A stretch of DNA of 64,000 nt from Actinophytocola gossypii (GTDB taxonomy: Bacteria > Actinomycetota > Actinomycetes > Mycobacteriales > Pseudonocardiaceae): positions 1-64,000 of the forward strand of contig NZ_JAFFZE010000018.1 in assembly GCF_025165815.1 (NCBI RefSeq), in the 5' to 3' direction. Shown one piece after another: positions 1 through 8,407 of this stretch. A model generated the notes under the pieces. The model was not told the DNA's origin, made no database searches, and was given only the letters and a program-made list of their open reading frames with translations. Both the position numbers and the translations under genes were made by a program. Position 1 is the first letter of the stretch, and the number at the start of each line of letters is the position of its first letter.

Positions 1-1
1 C

Positions 2-670
2 GCGGGGGTTACCGTCGCCCACCCGGCCCCCGCCCGCCCGGGGGGGGGGGCGGCCGAGCTCGGCCGCCACCACCCGGTGATCGTGGTCGTCCGACGCAAC
101 GCCGTGTCCGGCAAGGGGTACGCGCTGCTGGACGGGTTCGCCCGCGGCCTCGGCCCGATCGTCTGCATGATCGACGCCGACCTGCAGTACCCGCCAGAGG
201 CGATCCCGGAGATGGTGGCCAAGATCCGTGCCGGCGCCGACGTGGTGGTGGCCAACCGGGTGCGCCACCACACCGGTGCCCTGCGCAGGGTGGTCAGCCG
301 GGCTTCCTACGGGTTCGTCCAGGCCCTGTACGCGCTGGACGTCGACGTGCAGTCCGGGCTGAAGGTGATCCGCCGCGAGGTGCTGGACCGGATCCACGTG
401 CGGCCGTCCGGGTGGGCGATCGACCTCGACATCCTGATGTCGGCGAAGGCCACCGGGCACCAGATCGTCGGGCACGACATCGAGTTCGACCGCAGACGGC
501 ACGGCGAGACGAAGGTCCGGCTCGTCCGGACCACCTGGCAGATCGCCCGCCGCGCCATCGGGCTGAAGGTCGCGGCGCTGCGGGACGACGCCGGCCTGCC
601 GAGGGACGCGGTGCCGATCCGCGCACCGCGCCGCGTCGGCGTCGAGCCGCCCGCCCAACCCGCCGCCTGA
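2..670 (+). CDS. Glycosyltransferase family 2 (YkcC/dolichyl-phosphate mannose synthase-like), 5' partial
   Basis: C-terminal part of a GT-A fold glycosyltransferase of the polyprenyl-phosphate hexose synthase type, which loads a sugar from a nucleotide donor onto a lipid carrier at the inner membrane face. Visible: GKGYALLDGF, then the metal-binding DADLQYPPE (the DxD-type motif of DPM synthases), and a basic C-terminal helix region. The frame is open to the window edge and the N-terminal half is missing; a GTG at 77 is only the first in-frame start seen. Residues coded by 2-76 do not look like the expected VDDGS-type region, and an 11-G run (40-50) sits there, so the first ~75 bases may carry an assembly error. 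The next gene, 36 bases downstream, is a GT39 protein; GT2+GT39 pairs are typical of the YkcC/YkcB arrangement. Confidence 0.8.
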   Translation, partial: AGVTVAHPAPARPGGGAAELGRHHPVIVVVRRNAVSGKGYALLDGFARGLGPIVCMIDADLQYPPEAIPEMVAKIRAGADVVVANRVRHHTGALRRVVSRASYGFVQALYALDVDVQSGLKVIRREVLDRIHVRPSGWAIDLDILMSAKATGHQIVGHDIEFDRRRHGETKVRLVRTTWQIARRAIGLKVAALRDDAGLPRDAVPIRAPRRVGVEPPAQPAA

Positions 671-706
671 CCACGTCTTCTCTTCGCACGCAGGAGTTGT
701 CATCAC

Positions 707-2710
707 ATGGCTGTCAAGTCTGTCCTGGAAAGGGACAAAAAGGACGCGTCCCCAGAGCCGGAGCCGCGGCGCTCGCGGTGGCGGTTCTGGGTCTCGCCGG
801 CGGACCAGCCGGCGTGGGCCAGGCCGGCGCTGCTCGCGGTCACCGCCGTCGCGGTCCTGCTGTACGCGTGGTCGCTGCCGGCGAACGGGTTCGCGCCGTA
901 CTACTCGTCGGGTGTGCTGTCGATGGCGGGCAGCTGGGAGGCGTTCTTCTTCGGCGCCTTCGACCCGAACGCCACGATCATGATGGACAAGCTGCCCGGC
1001 GGCTTCATCCCGCAGGCGGTGGCGGTGTGGCTGTTCGGCCCGTACCCGTGGGCGATGGCGCTGCCGCAGGTGATCTACGGCGCGATCTCGGTGCTGGTGA
1101 TGTACCGGGTGGTGCGGCTGTGGATGGGCCCGAGGGCGGGCCTGCTCGCGGCGGCGATCTTCGCGGCCACCCCGCTGCTGGTGTCGATGTTCGGCCACCC
1201 GATGGTGGACGGCGCGCTCACGGTCTGCCTGGTGCTGGCCGCCGACGCGTGCCAGCGCGCTGTCCACACCGGACGGATGCGCTGGCTGCTGCTGGCCGGT
1301 GTGTGGATCGGGCTGGGCTTCCAGGCGAAGATGATGCAGGCGTGGATGGTGCTGCCGGCCTTGGGGATCGCCTACCTGATCGCCGCCCGTGGGCCGGTGT
1401 TGCGACGCTTCGGCCACCTGGCGGCCGCGCTGGGCGTGACCCTGGTGGTCTCGTTCTCCTGGACCGCCGCGATGTCGCTGGCCCCGGCCGACAGCCGCCC
1501 GTACGCGGACGGCACCACGAACGACAACGTCTGGACGATGGTCGTCGGCTACAACGGCGTGGAGCGGTTCGGTATCCACCTCCCGGGCACGGTGGTGCTG
1601 TCCGACAACGACACCGGCGGCGACGAGGGTGGCGACGAGGGCGGTGGCGGTGGGATGCCGCCCGAGATCGGCCAGCTGTACCTGCTGCGTTACCTGACCC
1701 AGATCGCCTGGATGCTCCCGCTGACCCTGGCCGGCCTGGCCTACGGCCTGGCCCGATGGCGCAGGCAGGACCGCGTGGCCAACGGCGGCTTCGCGATGTG
1801 GTCGGCCTGGCTGGCGATCAACATCGCGGTGTACTCGGTGATCGAGATCCTGCACACCGCGTACCTGGCGACGTTCATCCCCGCGGTCGCGGCCCTGTCG
1901 GCTGGCGGCGCCGCGATCATGTGGCGGGCGTACCGCGAGCGGCGGCGGGGGAGCAGGTGGGTGCTGCCGGTGGTCGTGGCGGTCCAGGGCGCGTTCGCCG
2001 CCGTTCTGGCCGACGCGGCGGACTTCATGCCGTGGCTGGCTCCGTCGATCGCCGTGCTGACTGTGGGTTCGGTGCTGGCATTGGTCGTCCGCAGCTCGCC
2101 GAGGGTCCAGCAGGGCGCGATGGCGGCCGGTCTGGCCGCGGCCCTGCTCGCCCCGGCCGCGTGGTCGGCGTCGGTGCTGGACCACAGGTACGGCGGCAGC
2201 TCGTTCGACGCCGAGGCGGGCCCGATCGGCCCGCGCCTGAACCAGATGCTCAACGACATGATGGGCGACCGCGCCGACCCGGGCGCCGTCGCCGCGATCA
2301 CCGAGGTCCCCGCGACCCTGACCGACCGGCAACGCCACATCCTGGACCACGTCGAGACGAACAACGAAGACGCCAGGTACCCGTTCGTCACCGACTCCTG
2401 GGTGGTGGCCAGCCGCTACATCGTCGCCACCGGCACGAGCCCCCTGGCGATGGCCGGCTTCCAGGGCGCGTCCCCCTTCCCGACCCTGGCCGAGGCCCAG
2501 CGCCTGGTGGACACCGGCGAGGCCCGCTTCTTCCTCCTCACCGGCGAGACCGGCTGGCTGGGCAACAGGTCCAGCGACGAAACCGCCGCCATCCGTGACT
2601 GGGTCACGACCACCTGCCAGGAGGTGTCCCCCTCCACCTACCTCCCACCCGGGACCCAGGAAGCCCCAGCCGACCCGACCACCAACGCCACCCTCCACCG
2701 CTGCACCTGA
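707..2710 (+). CDS. Glycosyltransferase family 39 (ArnT/YkcB-like) integral membrane protein
   Basis: A 667-residue polytopic membrane protein of the GT39/ArnT/PMT superfamily, which transfers a sugar from a polyprenyl-phosphate donor on the outer membrane face. The family signature is near residue 90 (MMDKLPGGFIPQAV, followed by WLFG), after a first membrane segment and an extracellular loop. About ten further hydrophobic segments follow, with an acidic Gly-rich loop near residues 305-320 (DEGG repeats) that is common in the actinobacterial YkcB group. The C-terminal ~170 residues are a soluble extracytoplasmic domain. The start is ATG 707, with purines (CAGGAG) upstream. It very probably works with the upstream GT2 enzyme that makes its lipid-linked donor. 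The acceptor is unknown. Confidence 0.87.
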   Translation: MAVKSVLERDKKDASPEPEPRRSRWRFWVSPADQPAWARPALLAVTAVAVLLYAWSLPANGFAPYYSSGVLSMAGSWEAFFFGAFDPNATIMMDKLPGGFIPQAVAVWLFGPYPWAMALPQVIYGAISVLVMYRVVRLWMGPRAGLLAAAIFAATPLLVSMFGHPMVDGALTVCLVLAADACQRAVHTGRMRWLLLAGVWIGLGFQAKMMQAWMVLPALGIAYLIAARGPVLRRFGHLAAALGVTLVVSFSWTAAMSLAPADSRPYADGTTNDNVWTMVVGYNGVERFGIHLPGTVVLSDNDTGGDEGGDEGGGGGMPPEIGQLYLLRYLTQIAWMLPLTLAGLAYGLARWRRQDRVANGGFAMWSAWLAINIAVYSVIEILHTAYLATFIPAVAALSAGGAAIMWRAYRERRRGSRWVLPVVVAVQGAFAAVLADAADFMPWLAPSIAVLTVGSVLALVVRSSPRVQQGAMAAGLAAALLAPAAWSASVLDHRYGGSSFDAEAGPIGPRLNQMLNDMMGDRADPGAVAAITEVPATLTDRQRHILDHVETNNEDARYPFVTDSWVVASRYIVATGTSPLAMAGFQGASPFPTLAEAQRLVDTGEARFFLLTGETGWLGNRSSDETAAIRDWVTTTCQEVSPSTYLPPGTQEAPADPTTNATLHRCT

Positions 2711-2721
2711 CCAACCGCGAA

Positions 2722-2767
2722 CGACCCCGGCTGCCGAAGCCCGCTGTGGGCTCGGCGGCCGGGGTCG
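2722..2767. terminator. Bidirectional terminator hairpin between convergent genes
   Basis: A long GC-rich stem-loop fills the 58-base gap between the stop of the GT39 gene and the stop of the convergent acyl-CoA dehydrogenase. The left arm (2722-2742) pairs with the right arm (about 2748-2767) with two small mismatches and a loop of about 5 bases. There is no U-tract, as is usual in actinobacteria. Confidence 0.6.
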
Positions 2768-2768
2768 G

Positions 2769-3974
2769 TCACTTCAGCTCTGCGCTGGTCTTCCCCAACA
2801 GTCGGCGGGCGATGATGAGTTGCTGGATCTGTTGTGTCCCTTCGAAGATGTCCATGATCTTCGCGTCGCGGGACCACTTTTCCAGGAGTTCGTGTTCGCC
2901 GTAGCCGATGGTGCCGCAGAGTTCTACGCAGCGCAGGGTGATGTCCGTGGCGCTTCGGCCGGATTTGGCCTTGGCGTAGGAGGCCTGTAGCGAGTTGGGT
3001 TTGCCGTTGTCGGCCATCCACGCGGCCTGGAGGGTCAGCAGGTACGAGGCCTCGTAGTCGGCTTCCAGTTCCAGGAACGTCGCGGCGGCGGCGGGTTGCG
3101 TGGTCGCGGGGCGGTCGTAGTCGATCTCCACGCCGGCTTCGGTCAGTAGGCGGCGGGTTTCCTCCAGCGCCGCGCGGGCGATGCCGCAGGCCATCGCGGC
3201 CACCAGTGGCCTGGTGTTGTCGAAGGTCTGCATCACGCCGGCGAAGCCCTGGTCGGGCTTGATCTCGGGGCTGCCCAAGAGGTTCGACGCGGGGACGCGG
3301 ACGTTGTCCAGGCGGAAGTGCGCGGTGTCGGACGCTCGGATGCCGAGTTTGTGCTCCAGGCGCACCAGCTCGAAACCGGGTGTGTCGCGGTCGACCACGA
3401 AGGACTTGATGGCGGCCTTGCCTTGTGCGCGGTCCAGGGTCGCCCACACCACAACGCAGTCCGCGCGTTCACCGGACGTCACGAAGATCTTCTCGCCGTT
3501 CAGTACGTAGTGGTCGCCGTCGCGGGTCGCGGTGGTGCGGATGGCGCCCGAGTCGGAACCGGTGTCCGGCTCGGTGATCGCCATGGCCGCCCATTTGCCC
3601 TTGTAGCGGGCCACCTGGTCGTCGTCGCCGACCGAGGCGATGGCGGCGTTGCCCAGGCCCTGGCGGGGCATCGCCAGCAGCAGGCCGGCGTCGCCCCAGC
3701 ACATCTCCATCGTGCCAAGGGTCAGGGACAGGTTGGCGCCGTTGACCACACCGGACTTGGAACCGCGGGAGGAGCGGCGGACGCCGCCGGCTCCGGCGCC
3801 GCCGCCGGACGCGCTCAGGCCGTCGAGGAGCGCGGCGAGGGTGTCCAACTCCTCGGGATACGTGTGTTCGGCCTGGTCGTACTTGCGGGAGTTCGGGCGG
3901 AGGAACGCCATCGCCGCCTGCCTGGCCTGGTCGACCAGGGTCGTCATCTTCCGGGGGACCTCGAGGTTGATCAC
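2769..3974 (-). CDS. Acyl-CoA dehydrogenase, FadE23-like
   Basis: A 401-residue flavin-dependent acyl-CoA dehydrogenase (first beta-oxidation step). GTG 3974 is preferred: the N-terminus then reads INLEVPRK, as I recall for mycobacterial FadE23 (Rv3140), and its GTGA overlaps the upstream stop by 4 bases. An internal ATG at 3941 is the alternative. The FAD-binding middle domain shows AITEPDTGSD and the C-terminal four-helix domain shows CGTIGYGEHELLEKWSRD. It is translationally coupled to a second, different dehydrogenase (3971-5260). This matches the fadE24-fadE23 pairing and suggests either a heteromeric enzyme or two sequential activities. Substrate unknown. The shared promoter carries twin palindromes (5277-5314). 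Confidence 0.88.
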   Translation of the reverse strand: MINLEVPRKMTTLVDQARQAAMAFLRPNSRKYDQAEHTYPEELDTLAALLDGLSASGGGAGAGGVRRSSRGSKSGVVNGANLSLTLGTMEMCWGDAGLLLAMPRQGLGNAAIASVGDDDQVARYKGKWAAMAITEPDTGSDSGAIRTTATRDGDHYVLNGEKIFVTSGERADCVVVWATLDRAQGKAAIKSFVVDRDTPGFELVRLEHKLGIRASDTAHFRLDNVRVPASNLLGSPEIKPDQGFAGVMQTFDNTRPLVAAMACGIARAALEETRRLLTEAGVEIDYDRPATTQPAAAATFLELEADYEASYLLTLQAAWMADNGKPNSLQASYAKAKSGRSATDITLRCVELCGTIGYGEHELLEKWSRDAKIMDIFEGTQQIQQLIIARRLLGKTSAELK

Positions 3975-5260
3975 ACCAGCACCGCGCCTTCCATCAGTCC
4001 GATCGCCCGCAGGTCCCGGTACCACCGCTCCACCGGGTGCTCCTTGACGAAACCGTGCCCACCCAACAGCTGCACGCCGTCGCTGCCGATCGCCATTCCC
4101 TTGGCGGCGCACAGTTTCCTGGCCAGCGCCACCTCTCGGGCGTACGGTTTGCCCTGCTCCGCCCGGGACGCCGCCCGGTAGGTCAGCAGGCGCATGCCGT
4201 CCAGCTCCGTGCCGATGTCGGCCACCTTGAACGCCACGCCCTGCCGGTGCGACACCGGTTCGCCGAACGCCACCCGGTCGTTGACGTAGCCGGTCACGTA
4301 CTCGAGTACCGCCGCGCCGGTGCCGACGGCCAGCGCGCACCACGCCAGGCGGGACAGCCGAACGCAGTCCACATAGGACTCGGTGGAGCCGAGCAGCGCC
4401 GACTCGGGCACCGACACCCGGGAGAGCGCCAGCCGGCCGGTGGCGGCGGCGCGCAGGCCCATCGCCGGTTCCGGATCGACCGACAACCCGGCGGTCGACG
4501 ACTCGATGACGAACAGCGCGGGCCCGCGTCCCTCGAGGTCGGCCGCGACCACGAACAGCTCCGCCGACGACGCCAGCGGCACCAGGGACTTCTCACCGGT
4601 CAGGGTGAAGCCGCCGGGGGTGCGGTACGCCTTGGTGCGCAACGACATCGGGTCGAACAGTGGCATCGGCTCGGCGATCGCGAGCGCCGCCGCCGGCACG
4701 TCGTCGCCGGTGAACGCCGGCAGGTACGTCGCCTGCTGGGTCTCGTTCCCCCACAGCACCAGCGCGTTCGACACCGCGGCCGGGGCCAGGCAGGCCACCG
4801 CCAACCCCAGGTCGCCGTGTGCCAGGGCCTCGGCGACCAGCACGTTCGTCACCGTCGAGCGCTCGGTGGCCACGCCGTCCAACGACTCCGGCACGCCGAC
4901 GAGGGTGATCCCCAGCGACGCCGCCGTGCGCAGCAGGTCCGGCGGCGGCGTGCACTTGTCGTCGGCCGCCGCCGCGGCCGGGCGCACCTGCTCGGCGGCG
5001 AACTCGCGGACGGTCTCCGCGATCATCCGCTGTTCCTCGGTCGGGGTCAGGTCGAACACGCCCGAGTCACCAGCCGACGGCAGCCTGGACGGCTTCGTCA
5101 GCTTCTTCGTCGCCGCGAACGTGCGGTTCGCGGCGGTGAAACCGGTCCTGGTCGCGTGGTAGAGGGCGCGGTCGACCGGCGCCTTCACGCCGAGTCGCGC
5201 CACCAGCTTCGACCCGGCGACCCGGTTGAGCACGCCCATCACGGCACCGAGACCCGACAC
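3971..5260 (-). CDS. Acyl-CoA dehydrogenase family protein, FadE24-like, with N-terminal extension
   Basis: A 429-residue acyl-CoA dehydrogenase-fold protein and the first gene of a two-gene operon. Residues ~1-70 are a basic extension not found in short FadE enzymes. The canonical N-terminal domain begins near FDLTPTEEQRMIAETVREFA. The middle domain shows ALAIAEP, and the C-terminal helical domain shows LLGGHGFVKEHPVERWYRDLRA. GTG 5260 is the longest start with a purine-rich stretch upstream (AGGAGTAGG, in part of the first palindrome); ATG 5239 is a possible alternative. It overlaps the next dehydrogenase by 4 bases. It could be the partner subunit of a heteromeric FadE complex, as known for steroid-degrading mycobacterial FadE pairs; that is inference. 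Confidence 0.85.
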   Translation of the reverse strand: MSGLGAVMGVLNRVAGSKLVARLGVKAPVDRALYHATRTGFTAANRTFAATKKLTKPSRLPSAGDSGVFDLTPTEEQRMIAETVREFAAEQVRPAAAAADDKCTPPPDLLRTAASLGITLVGVPESLDGVATERSTVTNVLVAEALAHGDLGLAVACLAPAAVSNALVLWGNETQQATYLPAFTGDDVPAAALAIAEPMPLFDPMSLRTKAYRTPGGFTLTGEKSLVPLASSAELFVVAADLEGRGPALFVIESSTAGLSVDPEPAMGLRAAATGRLALSRVSVPESALLGSTESYVDCVRLSRLAWCALAVGTGAAVLEYVTGYVNDRVAFGEPVSHRQGVAFKVADIGTELDGMRLLTYRAASRAEQGKPYAREVALARKLCAAKGMAIGSDGVQLLGGHGFVKEHPVERWYRDLRAIGLMEGAVLV

Positions 5261-5276
5261 CGACGATCACCCCAAC

Positions 5277-5314
5277 CTACTCCTGAGTAGTGAACGTTGG
5301 CTACTCTAGAGTAG
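5277..5314. promoter_or_regulatory. Twin 14-bp palindromes, likely TetR-type operator of the fadE pair
   Basis: Two copies of the same inverted repeat lie 24 bp apart centre to centre in the 67-bp gap upstream of the dehydrogenase operon: CTACTCCTGAGTAG (5277-5290) and the perfect palindrome CTACTCTAGAGTAG (5301-5314). Both have CTACTC/GAGTAG arms with a 2-bp centre. Two identical sites in a fatty-acid gene promoter fit binding of a dimeric (TetR-like) acyl-CoA-sensing repressor. No matching regulator is adjacent. Confidence 0.65.
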
Positions 5315-5327
5315 GTCGGCGTCGAGG

Positions 5328-6728
5328 TCACCCCAGGGCGGGTCGCCGGTCCTGCCAGGGGTGCGCCTGCTCGAAGGCGCGGCACGCGGTCAGCACCCGC
5401 GCGTCGGCGTGCTTGGGCCCCACGACCTGCAGGCCGACCGGCAGCCCGGACGCGGTGAACCCGCACGGCACGCTCGCCGCCGGCTGCTGGGTCATGTTGA
5501 ACGGGTACGTGAACGGCGTCCAGCCGGTCCACCGGTGCGACTCCGACCCGCTCGGCACCTCCACGCCGGCGTCGAACGCGGCGATCGGCATCGTCGGGGT
5601 GAGCAGCAGGTCGAAGTGCTCGTGGAACTCGCCCATGATCCGGCCGACCTCCGCGCGCACCGCCGTCGCGGCAACGTAGTCCAGCGCCGACCGGGTCGCG
5701 CCCTCCTCACACACCTCGAGCAGGCCGGGATCGAGCCGCGCCCGCTGCTCCGGCGACAGCGCCGTGATCGACGCCGCCGCGCCGGCGAACCACAGCACGT
5801 GGAACGCCTCCACCGGGTCGGGGATCGGCGGGTCCACCAGCTCCACCCGCGCCCCGAGGTCGGCGAACGACTTCGCCGCCGCAGCGACGATCGTCGCCAC
5901 CTCCTGGTCCACCGACGCGAAGCCGAGCGTCGGGCTGAACGCGACCCGCATGCCGGCGATCCCGGCCTCCAGGGTCGAGGTCATCTGGCGCTCCGGGCGC
6001 GGCCCGGCCGTCCAGTCGCGGGAGTCCGCGCCGGACAGCACGTCGAGCGCGATCGCCGAGTCCTCGACGGTCCAGGACAGCGGGCCGACGTGCGCGAGCG
6101 TGCCGTAGGGGCTCGCCGGGAAGAGCGGCACCAGGCCGTAGGTCGGCTTGATGCCGAACACGCCGCTGAACGACGCCGGGATGCGCACCGAGCCGCCGCC
6201 GTCGGTGCCGATCGAGATCGGGCTGGTGCCGGCGGCCACCGCGGCCGACGCGCCGCCGCTCGACCCGCCCGCGGTCTTCGTGGTGTCCCACGGGTTCCTG
6301 GTCACGCCGGTCAGCGGGCTGTCGGTCACGCCCTTCCAGCCCAGCTCGGGCGTGGTGGTCTTGCCGACCAGTACGGCGTTGTGCTCGCGCAGCCGGGCCA
6401 CCGCCGGCGCGTCGACGTCCCAGGCCTGGTTCGGGTCGACCGTGCGGGAGCCACGCAGCGTCGGCCAGCCCCGGCTGAGCAGGATGTCCTTGATGGACAC
6501 CGGAACACCGTCGAGCAGGCCGTGTGCCTCGCCGTCCCGGTACCGCGCCTCGGCCGCGGCCGCGTCGGCCAGCGTGCGCTCCCGGTCGAGGTGGCAGTAG
6601 GCGTTGATCGCGCCGTCGACCGCCTCGATGCGGTCCAGGGCGTCCCGCGCGACCTCGACCGGGGACAGGCGACCGGCGCGGTACTCCGCCAGCATCTCCG
6701 TCGCCGAAAGCTCCGCGATCGAGGTCAT
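5328..6728 (-). CDS. Amidase (amidase signature family)
   Basis: A 466-residue amidase-signature hydrolase, which cleaves carboxamides with a Ser-cisSer-Lys triad. Visible: catalytic Lys80 in GVPVSIKD, the cis-Ser in GGSSGG (154-159), and the nucleophile Ser180 in GTDGGGSVRIPASFSGVFG. ATG 6728 overlaps the stop of the upstream 2-hydroxyacid dehydrogenase by 4 bases (ATGA), so the two are co-translated. It belongs to a divergent catabolic locus with DUF3830 and racemase/maleate-isomerase-fold enzymes, which suggests hydrolysis of an amide such as a maleamate-like acid; the substrate is not readable from sequence. It is not GatA: there is no gatB/gatC nearby. Confidence 0.88.
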   Translation of the reverse strand: MTSIAELSATEMLAEYRAGRLSPVEVARDALDRIEAVDGAINAYCHLDRERTLADAAAAEARYRDGEAHGLLDGVPVSIKDILLSRGWPTLRGSRTVDPNQAWDVDAPAVARLREHNAVLVGKTTTPELGWKGVTDSPLTGVTRNPWDTTKTAGGSSGGASAAVAAGTSPISIGTDGGGSVRIPASFSGVFGIKPTYGLVPLFPASPYGTLAHVGPLSWTVEDSAIALDVLSGADSRDWTAGPRPERQMTSTLEAGIAGMRVAFSPTLGFASVDQEVATIVAAAAKSFADLGARVELVDPPIPDPVEAFHVLWFAGAAASITALSPEQRARLDPGLLEVCEEGATRSALDYVAATAVRAEVGRIMGEFHEHFDLLLTPTMPIAAFDAGVEVPSGSESHRWTGWTPFTYPFNMTQQPAASVPCGFTASGLPVGLQVVGPKHADARVLTACRAFEQAHPWQDRRPALG

Positions 6729-7717
6729 CGTGCTCCTTCCCGGACGTAGCCGCGCTGCTTGTCCACCACGTTGCGCAGCGGGCGGCCGTCCAGATACCTG
6801 GTGAGGTTGTCGAGGAACAGTGCTACCAGTTCCGCCCGCCAGCCCACCACGTCCCCGGACATGTGCGGCGAGACGATCACGTTCGGCATCGTCCACAGCG
6901 GGGAGTCGTCCGGCAGCGGCTCGTCGGCGAACACGTCGAGCGCGGCGCCGGCGATGTCCCCGGCGCGCAGGGCCACGACCAGGTCGTCCTGCGCGACCAG
7001 CGGGCCCCGGCCCACGTTGATCAACCGCGCGGTCGGCTTCATCGCGTCCAGCGCGGCGGTGTCGATCATGCCCCGGGTGTCCTCGGTCAGCGGGGCCGCC
7101 AGCACCACCCAGTCGGCTGACGACAGCGCGTCCGGCAGCCGGTCCATTGGCAGCACCCTGCCAAGATCGGGATCCTCGTCGCGCGGGGTCCGGCCGATGC
7201 CGGTGACGGTCATGCCGACCGCGGCCAGCTTGCGCCCGATCGCCCGGCCGATCGGGCCGGTGCCGGCGACCAGTGCTCGGCGCCCGCCCAGTCCTTCAGT
7301 CTCGCGGTGCCGCCAGCGCCGCTCGTGCTGGAGTCGAAGCGTGGTGGGGAGGTCCTTCGCGAACGCCAGCACGAGCGCCAGCACGTACTCGGCCATCGGC
7401 TCGTCGAACACACCGCGTGAGTTCGTGACGACCAACTCGCTGGACTTCACCCGATCGGACAAGAGGTGGTTCACCCCGGCGCTGGCCGCGTGCACCCAGC
7501 GCAACTCGGTCGCGGTCGGCAGCGCCTCGGCGAGCGCGTGCGAGCGAAAGTCCCAGGCCAGGAGCACGTCGGCGCCGGGGAGCGCGTCGGCGAGGCCTTC
7601 CTCGGTGACGTAGCGGACCTCGGCCAGCTCCTCCAGGGCCTCGGTACCGGGTGGTTTGCCGGTGTCGCCGGAGTGCGCGTGCAGGACCACGACGGTCGCG
7701 GAACGTGTCTGGCTCAT
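6725..7717 (-). CDS. D-isomer-specific 2-hydroxyacid dehydrogenase
   Basis: A 330-residue NAD(P)-dependent D-2-hydroxyacid dehydrogenase (2-keto acid to D-2-hydroxy acid). The Rossmann motif GTGPIGRAIG lies near residues 140-150. The catalytic Arg is in INVGRGPLV, the Glu in FADEPLPDDSPLW and the His in SPHMSG. ATG 7717 follows GGGGAGCATCTACCC. It is the first gene of the leftward arm of the catabolic locus and overlaps the amidase gene by 4 bases. Its promoter lies in the 170-bp gap shared with the DUF3830 gene, so both arms may answer to the same GntR regulator. Confidence 0.88.
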   Translation of the reverse strand: MSQTRSATVVVLHAHSGDTGKPPGTEALEELAEVRYVTEEGLADALPGADVLLAWDFRSHALAEALPTATELRWVHAASAGVNHLLSDRVKSSELVVTNSRGVFDEPMAEYVLALVLAFAKDLPTTLRLQHERRWRHRETEGLGGRRALVAGTGPIGRAIGRKLAAVGMTVTGIGRTPRDEDPDLGRVLPMDRLPDALSSADWVVLAAPLTEDTRGMIDTAALDAMKPTARLINVGRGPLVAQDDLVVALRAGDIAGAALDVFADEPLPDDSPLWTMPNVIVSPHMSGDVVGWRAELVALFLDNLTRYLDGRPLRNVVDKQRGYVREGAR

Positions 7718-7768
7718 GGGTAGATGCTCCCCTCAACGGGTACATGGACAGGAGGGGGCTGCAAGGGA

Positions 7769-7796
7769 TTGACACGCTAAGAGCCGCTCGTATGAT
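7769..7796 (+). promoter_or_regulatory. Sigma70-type promoter of the DUF3830-racemase-gntR operon
   Basis: A consensus -35 box TTGACA (7769-7774), a 16-base spacer and a TATGAT -10 box (7791-7796) face the DUF3830 gene. This is unusually consensus-like for such a GC-rich genome. The -10 region overlaps the inverted repeat at 7794-7807, a repressor-over-promoter layout. Confidence 0.65.
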
Positions 7797-7807
7797 TGTC
7801 AACAATC
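7794..7807. promoter_or_regulatory. GntR/FCD-type operator (inverted repeat)
   Basis: GATTGTCAACAATC has 6-bp arms around a 2-bp centre and contains TTGT-CA-ACAA, matching the TNGTn(x)ACNA pattern known for FadR/FCD-subfamily GntR regulators. It overlaps the -10 element and the likely transcription start. The obvious ligand is the FCD-type GntR encoded at 9936-10598 in the same operon, giving autoregulation. Confidence 0.6.
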
Positions 7808-7887
7808 GGCGCGGTCGCTGCAGCCCGCGGGAGAGCTAGACCCGAGGCCCAGGCCTCATGTGTGAACTACAGGTGCTGCTGTGATCG

Positions 7888-8394
7888 ATGGGGTTGCTGA
7901 TGTCAAGGTTGATGACGATCACGCTGGAGCGCCGCGGCGTCTCCTGTGTCGCCCAGCTGCTGGAGAAGGACGCGCCGCGCACGTGTGACGCGGTGTGGAA
8001 CGCGCTGCCGCACGCCGGCCCGGTCCACCATGCCAAGTACGCCCGCAACGAGGTGTACACGATGGTCGAGCGGTTCATCGACGAACCAATCGGCCAGGAG
8101 AACCCGACCGTCACCCCCATTCCCGGCGACGTGGTGTTCTTCGACTTCCACGGCGGCATGCTCGATCGCGCCTTCAAGGAGGAGAAGGGGCTCGAAACGC
8201 TGCCCGGCGTCATCGATCTGGCCATCTTCTACGGGCGTAACAACATCCTGCTCAACGGCGATGTCGGGTGGGTGCCCGGCAACGTCTACGCCACCATCGT
8301 GGAAGGCCTGCCGGCCATGGCGGAGGCGTGCAACGACGTCTGGCGATCCGGCAGCGTCGGTGAACGGCTGGTGTACCAACGGCACGACGGCTGA
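7888..8394 (+). CDS. DUF3830 family protein
   Basis: A 168-residue protein (shorter with a later start) of the DUF3830 family, small cyclophilin-like proteins of unknown biochemical role found beside racemase, amidase and transporter genes. Family-like stretches are LLEKDAPRTCDAVWNALP near the N-terminus, VVFFDFHGGMLD in the middle, and IDLAIFYGRNNILLNGDVGWVPGN later. The start is uncertain: ATG 7888 (used here), 7900 and 7912 are all in frame. None has a strong ribosome site, and family members usually begin just before the equivalent of MTITLERRG (7912). It is the first gene of a four-gene operon, 13 bases before a racemase-like gene. Confidence 0.75.
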   Translation: MGLLMSRLMTITLERRGVSCVAQLLEKDAPRTCDAVWNALPHAGPVHHAKYARNEVYTMVERFIDEPIGQENPTVTPIPGDVVFFDFHGGMLDRAFKEEKGLETLPGVIDLAIFYGRNNILLNGDVGWVPGNVYATIVEGLPAMAEACNDVWRSGSVGERLVYQRHDG

Positions 8395-8407
8395 TGGGGC
8401 GGGCGGC

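Noticed and set aside
412-2598. 728-residue open frame overlapping both glycosyltransferase genes
   Set aside because: Arg/Pro/Gly-rich shadow frame in high-GC DNA; no motifs, and the two overlapping genes have clear family signatures.
2638-3447. Second minus-strand frame over the FadE gene
   Set aside because: Frame-shifted shadow with no family match and poor codon composition.
5290-5301. KstR-type steroid operator (TGAACGTTGG part of the fadE promoter)
   Set aside because: Does not fit the full KstR palindrome; the flanking CTACTC/GAGTAG repeats are the better symmetric signal.
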